A stretch of DNA of 64,000 bases, from NCBI RefSeq assembly GCF_003369575.1, contig NZ_PIOC01000010.1, positions 337,317 to 401,316 on the forward strand, written 5' to 3'. This DNA is from Oceanobacillus arenosus (GTDB lineage: Bacteria; Bacillota; Bacilli; Bacillales; Amphibacillaceae). The notes beneath the pieces are model-generated. The model worked only from the letters and a program-made list of their open reading frames with translations, was not told the DNA's origin and made no database searches. How positions within the stretch are numbered: the stretch's first letter is position 1; each line of letters begins with the position of its first letter. Of this stretch, positions 63,019-64,000 are shown piece by piece. A program made the position numbers and the translations under genes.

Positions 63019-63837
63019 GTGAAAAATATTATTGCGGTTTGGAAGCAGTTGTTCCGGCGCATGGATCAAGTGGATATATTTGGTATAGCTGCACAATTAG
63101 CATATTTTTTCCTGCTGTCCCTTTTCCCTTTTCTTTTGTTTCTGTTGAATCTCGTTGCATATTTGCCAATTAATGAGCAAATGATCATCGATATTATCGG
63201 CTATTATGCTCCAGACGATATTGTAAACTTTATTAATTTGAATGTTTCTCGGATAATTAATCAGCAAAATGGAGGGCTACTTTCAATTGGAATCATCGGT
63301 ACGTTGTGGGCGGCATCAAATGCAGTGCATGGGATTGTAAAGGCATTCAATAAAGCCTATGAGATTAATGAAAGTCGTTCTTATATCGTTTCGAGGCTAA
63401 TCGCGATTGTCTTAACGATTGCAATGGTCATTGTAATTATTGTCTCCCTATTACTCCCTGTATTTGGAAGAGTAATCGGCGAGCATGTCTTCGCATTTTT
63501 TAATTTAGAGTCGAGTTTTCTTGCTATTTGGGATACGCTTCGCTGGGTGATTTCAAGTTTTATTTTCTTTATTGTGCTGCTTGCACTGTATAAACTTGCG
63601 CCAAGTATGCGAATTTACTTAAAGGATGCCGTTTGGGGAGCACTTGTTAGCACAATTTTATGGCAGGCGATTTCTTATGGGTTCTCTTTTTATGTTAACT
63701 TTCTCGCCGATTACTCGGTAAATTATGGCAGCTTAGGAACTGTTATTGTCTTGATGATTTGGTTCTATTTACTTGGTTTTATCATTATTATTGGTGGTTT
63801 AGTAAATGTTTTAATAAGGGGTTATTGGTCATCATAA
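63019..63837 (+). CDS. yfkH: YihY/BrkB family membrane protein (YfkH homologue)
   Basis: A 272-residue protein with six membrane helices and the YihY/virulence-factor-BrkB family segments AAQLAYFFLLSLFPFLLFLL, the GTLWAASNAVHGIVKAFNKAYE motif and the end SLGTVIVLMIWFYLLGFIIIIGG. Once annotated as ribonuclease BN; that role is now rejected, and a transport or export role is suspected. Start is GTG at 63019 after GGGGCGGTG. It follows the YtxH-like gene as in B. subtilis (yfkJ-yfkI-yfkH) but with the structured element and a terminator in between. Confidence 0.9.
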   Translation: MKNIIAVWKQLFRRMDQVDIFGIAAQLAYFFLLSLFPFLLFLLNLVAYLPINEQMIIDIIGYYAPDDIVNFINLNVSRIINQQNGGLLSIGIIGTLWAASNAVHGIVKAFNKAYEINESRSYIVSRLIAIVLTIAMVIVIIVSLLLPVFGRVIGEHVFAFFNLESSFLAIWDTLRWVISSFIFFIVLLALYKLAPSMRIYLKDAVWGALVSTILWQAISYGFSFYVNFLADYSVNYGSLGTVIVLMIWFYLLGFIIIIGGLVNVLIRGYWSS

Positions 63838-63844
63838 AGTTTTG

Positions 63845-63884
63845 AAAATACAATGGCTACCTAATAGCAGTCATTGTATTTTAT
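63845..63884 (+). terminator. Intrinsic terminator after yfkH
   Basis: AAAATACAATG pairs with CATTGTATTTT around an AGC/GCT-containing loop, with T residues after it. Confidence 0.75.
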
Positions 63885-63939
63885 TGAAACTCATTTTTGA
63901 GTGTTAATTATTAGATAAAGTGCAGATTACTTTAATTCA

Positions 63940-64000
63940 GAATTTCTTTGCCGAGGTCCGCAGCCCCCATACACCTTCGCTTTCCGCGGGCGGCTGATGA
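63940..64000 (-). repeat. Partial cruciform repeat at the window end
   Basis: The minus strand of this end contains CGCGGAAAGCGAAGGTGTAT, matching the right arm of the element at 59765-59880 (CGCGGAAAGCGAAGTGTATT). The rest lies outside the window. Confidence 0.6.

Overview
The window is a chromosomal segment of an AT-rich, endospore-forming Gram-positive bacterium of the family Bacillaceae. Support comes from gene content with clear Bacillus subtilis counterparts (mreBH, yfmR, ymfJ, yojN/yojO, yfkJ/yfkH, spore-coat tgl, the remains of splB), strong GGAGG ribosome sites, many TTG starts, and intrinsic terminators after most operons. A meso-diaminopimelate dehydrogenase and a lysine 6-dehydrogenase point to the Oceanobacillus/Virgibacillus/Lysinibacillus side of the family, but the genus cannot be fixed from the sequence alone. 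No tRNA, rRNA, CRISPR array or intact mobile element was seen.

Bases 1-30,800 are mostly ordinary core and housekeeping genes: the end of speE with overlapping speB, a DUF47/Pit phosphate uptake operon, a MoxR-ATPase/VWA pair, diaminopimelate dehydrogenase, a MATE exporter, a PfoR-type membrane protein, an FtsH-like protease, a chemoreceptor, an RluA-type pseudouridine synthase, a DmpA-type peptidase and an FMN-riboswitch riboflavin operon. That operon carries only ribE, a monofunctional ribB and ribH; ribD and the GTP cyclohydrolase II domain are missing. Ten tandem 40-bp units lie just before the riboswitch. A LysR regulator stands divergent to a dehydrogenase/transporter pair, followed by the ABC-F factor YfmR.

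Bases 30,800-40,800 are a decayed accessory region. They hold a Tn3-family relic (two 38-bp terminal repeats and a transposase C-terminus) and broken copies of two HAD-type or unknown genes, a spore photoproduct lyase, an AEC transporter and a carotenoid-desaturase-like gene. Intact genes sit among them: ymfJ, tspO, an MMPL exporter with its divergent TetR regulator and operators, a cupin, DUF5412 and DUF6366.

Bases 42,400-49,950 look like a lysine/glutarate breakdown locus. One operon has an aldehyde dehydrogenase, lysine 6-dehydrogenase and DUF3870. The convergent operon has a class III CoA-transferase, an acyl-CoA dehydrogenase with a glutaryl-CoA-dehydrogenase-like arginine, and a semialdehyde dehydrogenase. 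The second operon starts at a strong promoter overlapped by a CcpA cre site and has a terminator hairpin in its leader. A sodium-dependent NSS transporter stands beside the first.

Bases 50,000-64,000 hold a four-repeat COG4705 membrane protein, a broken alpha/beta hydrolase, spore-coat transglutaminase, mreBH, a tandem duplication of a secreted CAP-domain gene with its 5' region, glutaminase, an SRAP DNA-repair protein and the yfkJ-YtxH-yfkH cluster. Several dispersed palindromic repeats are scattered through the window.
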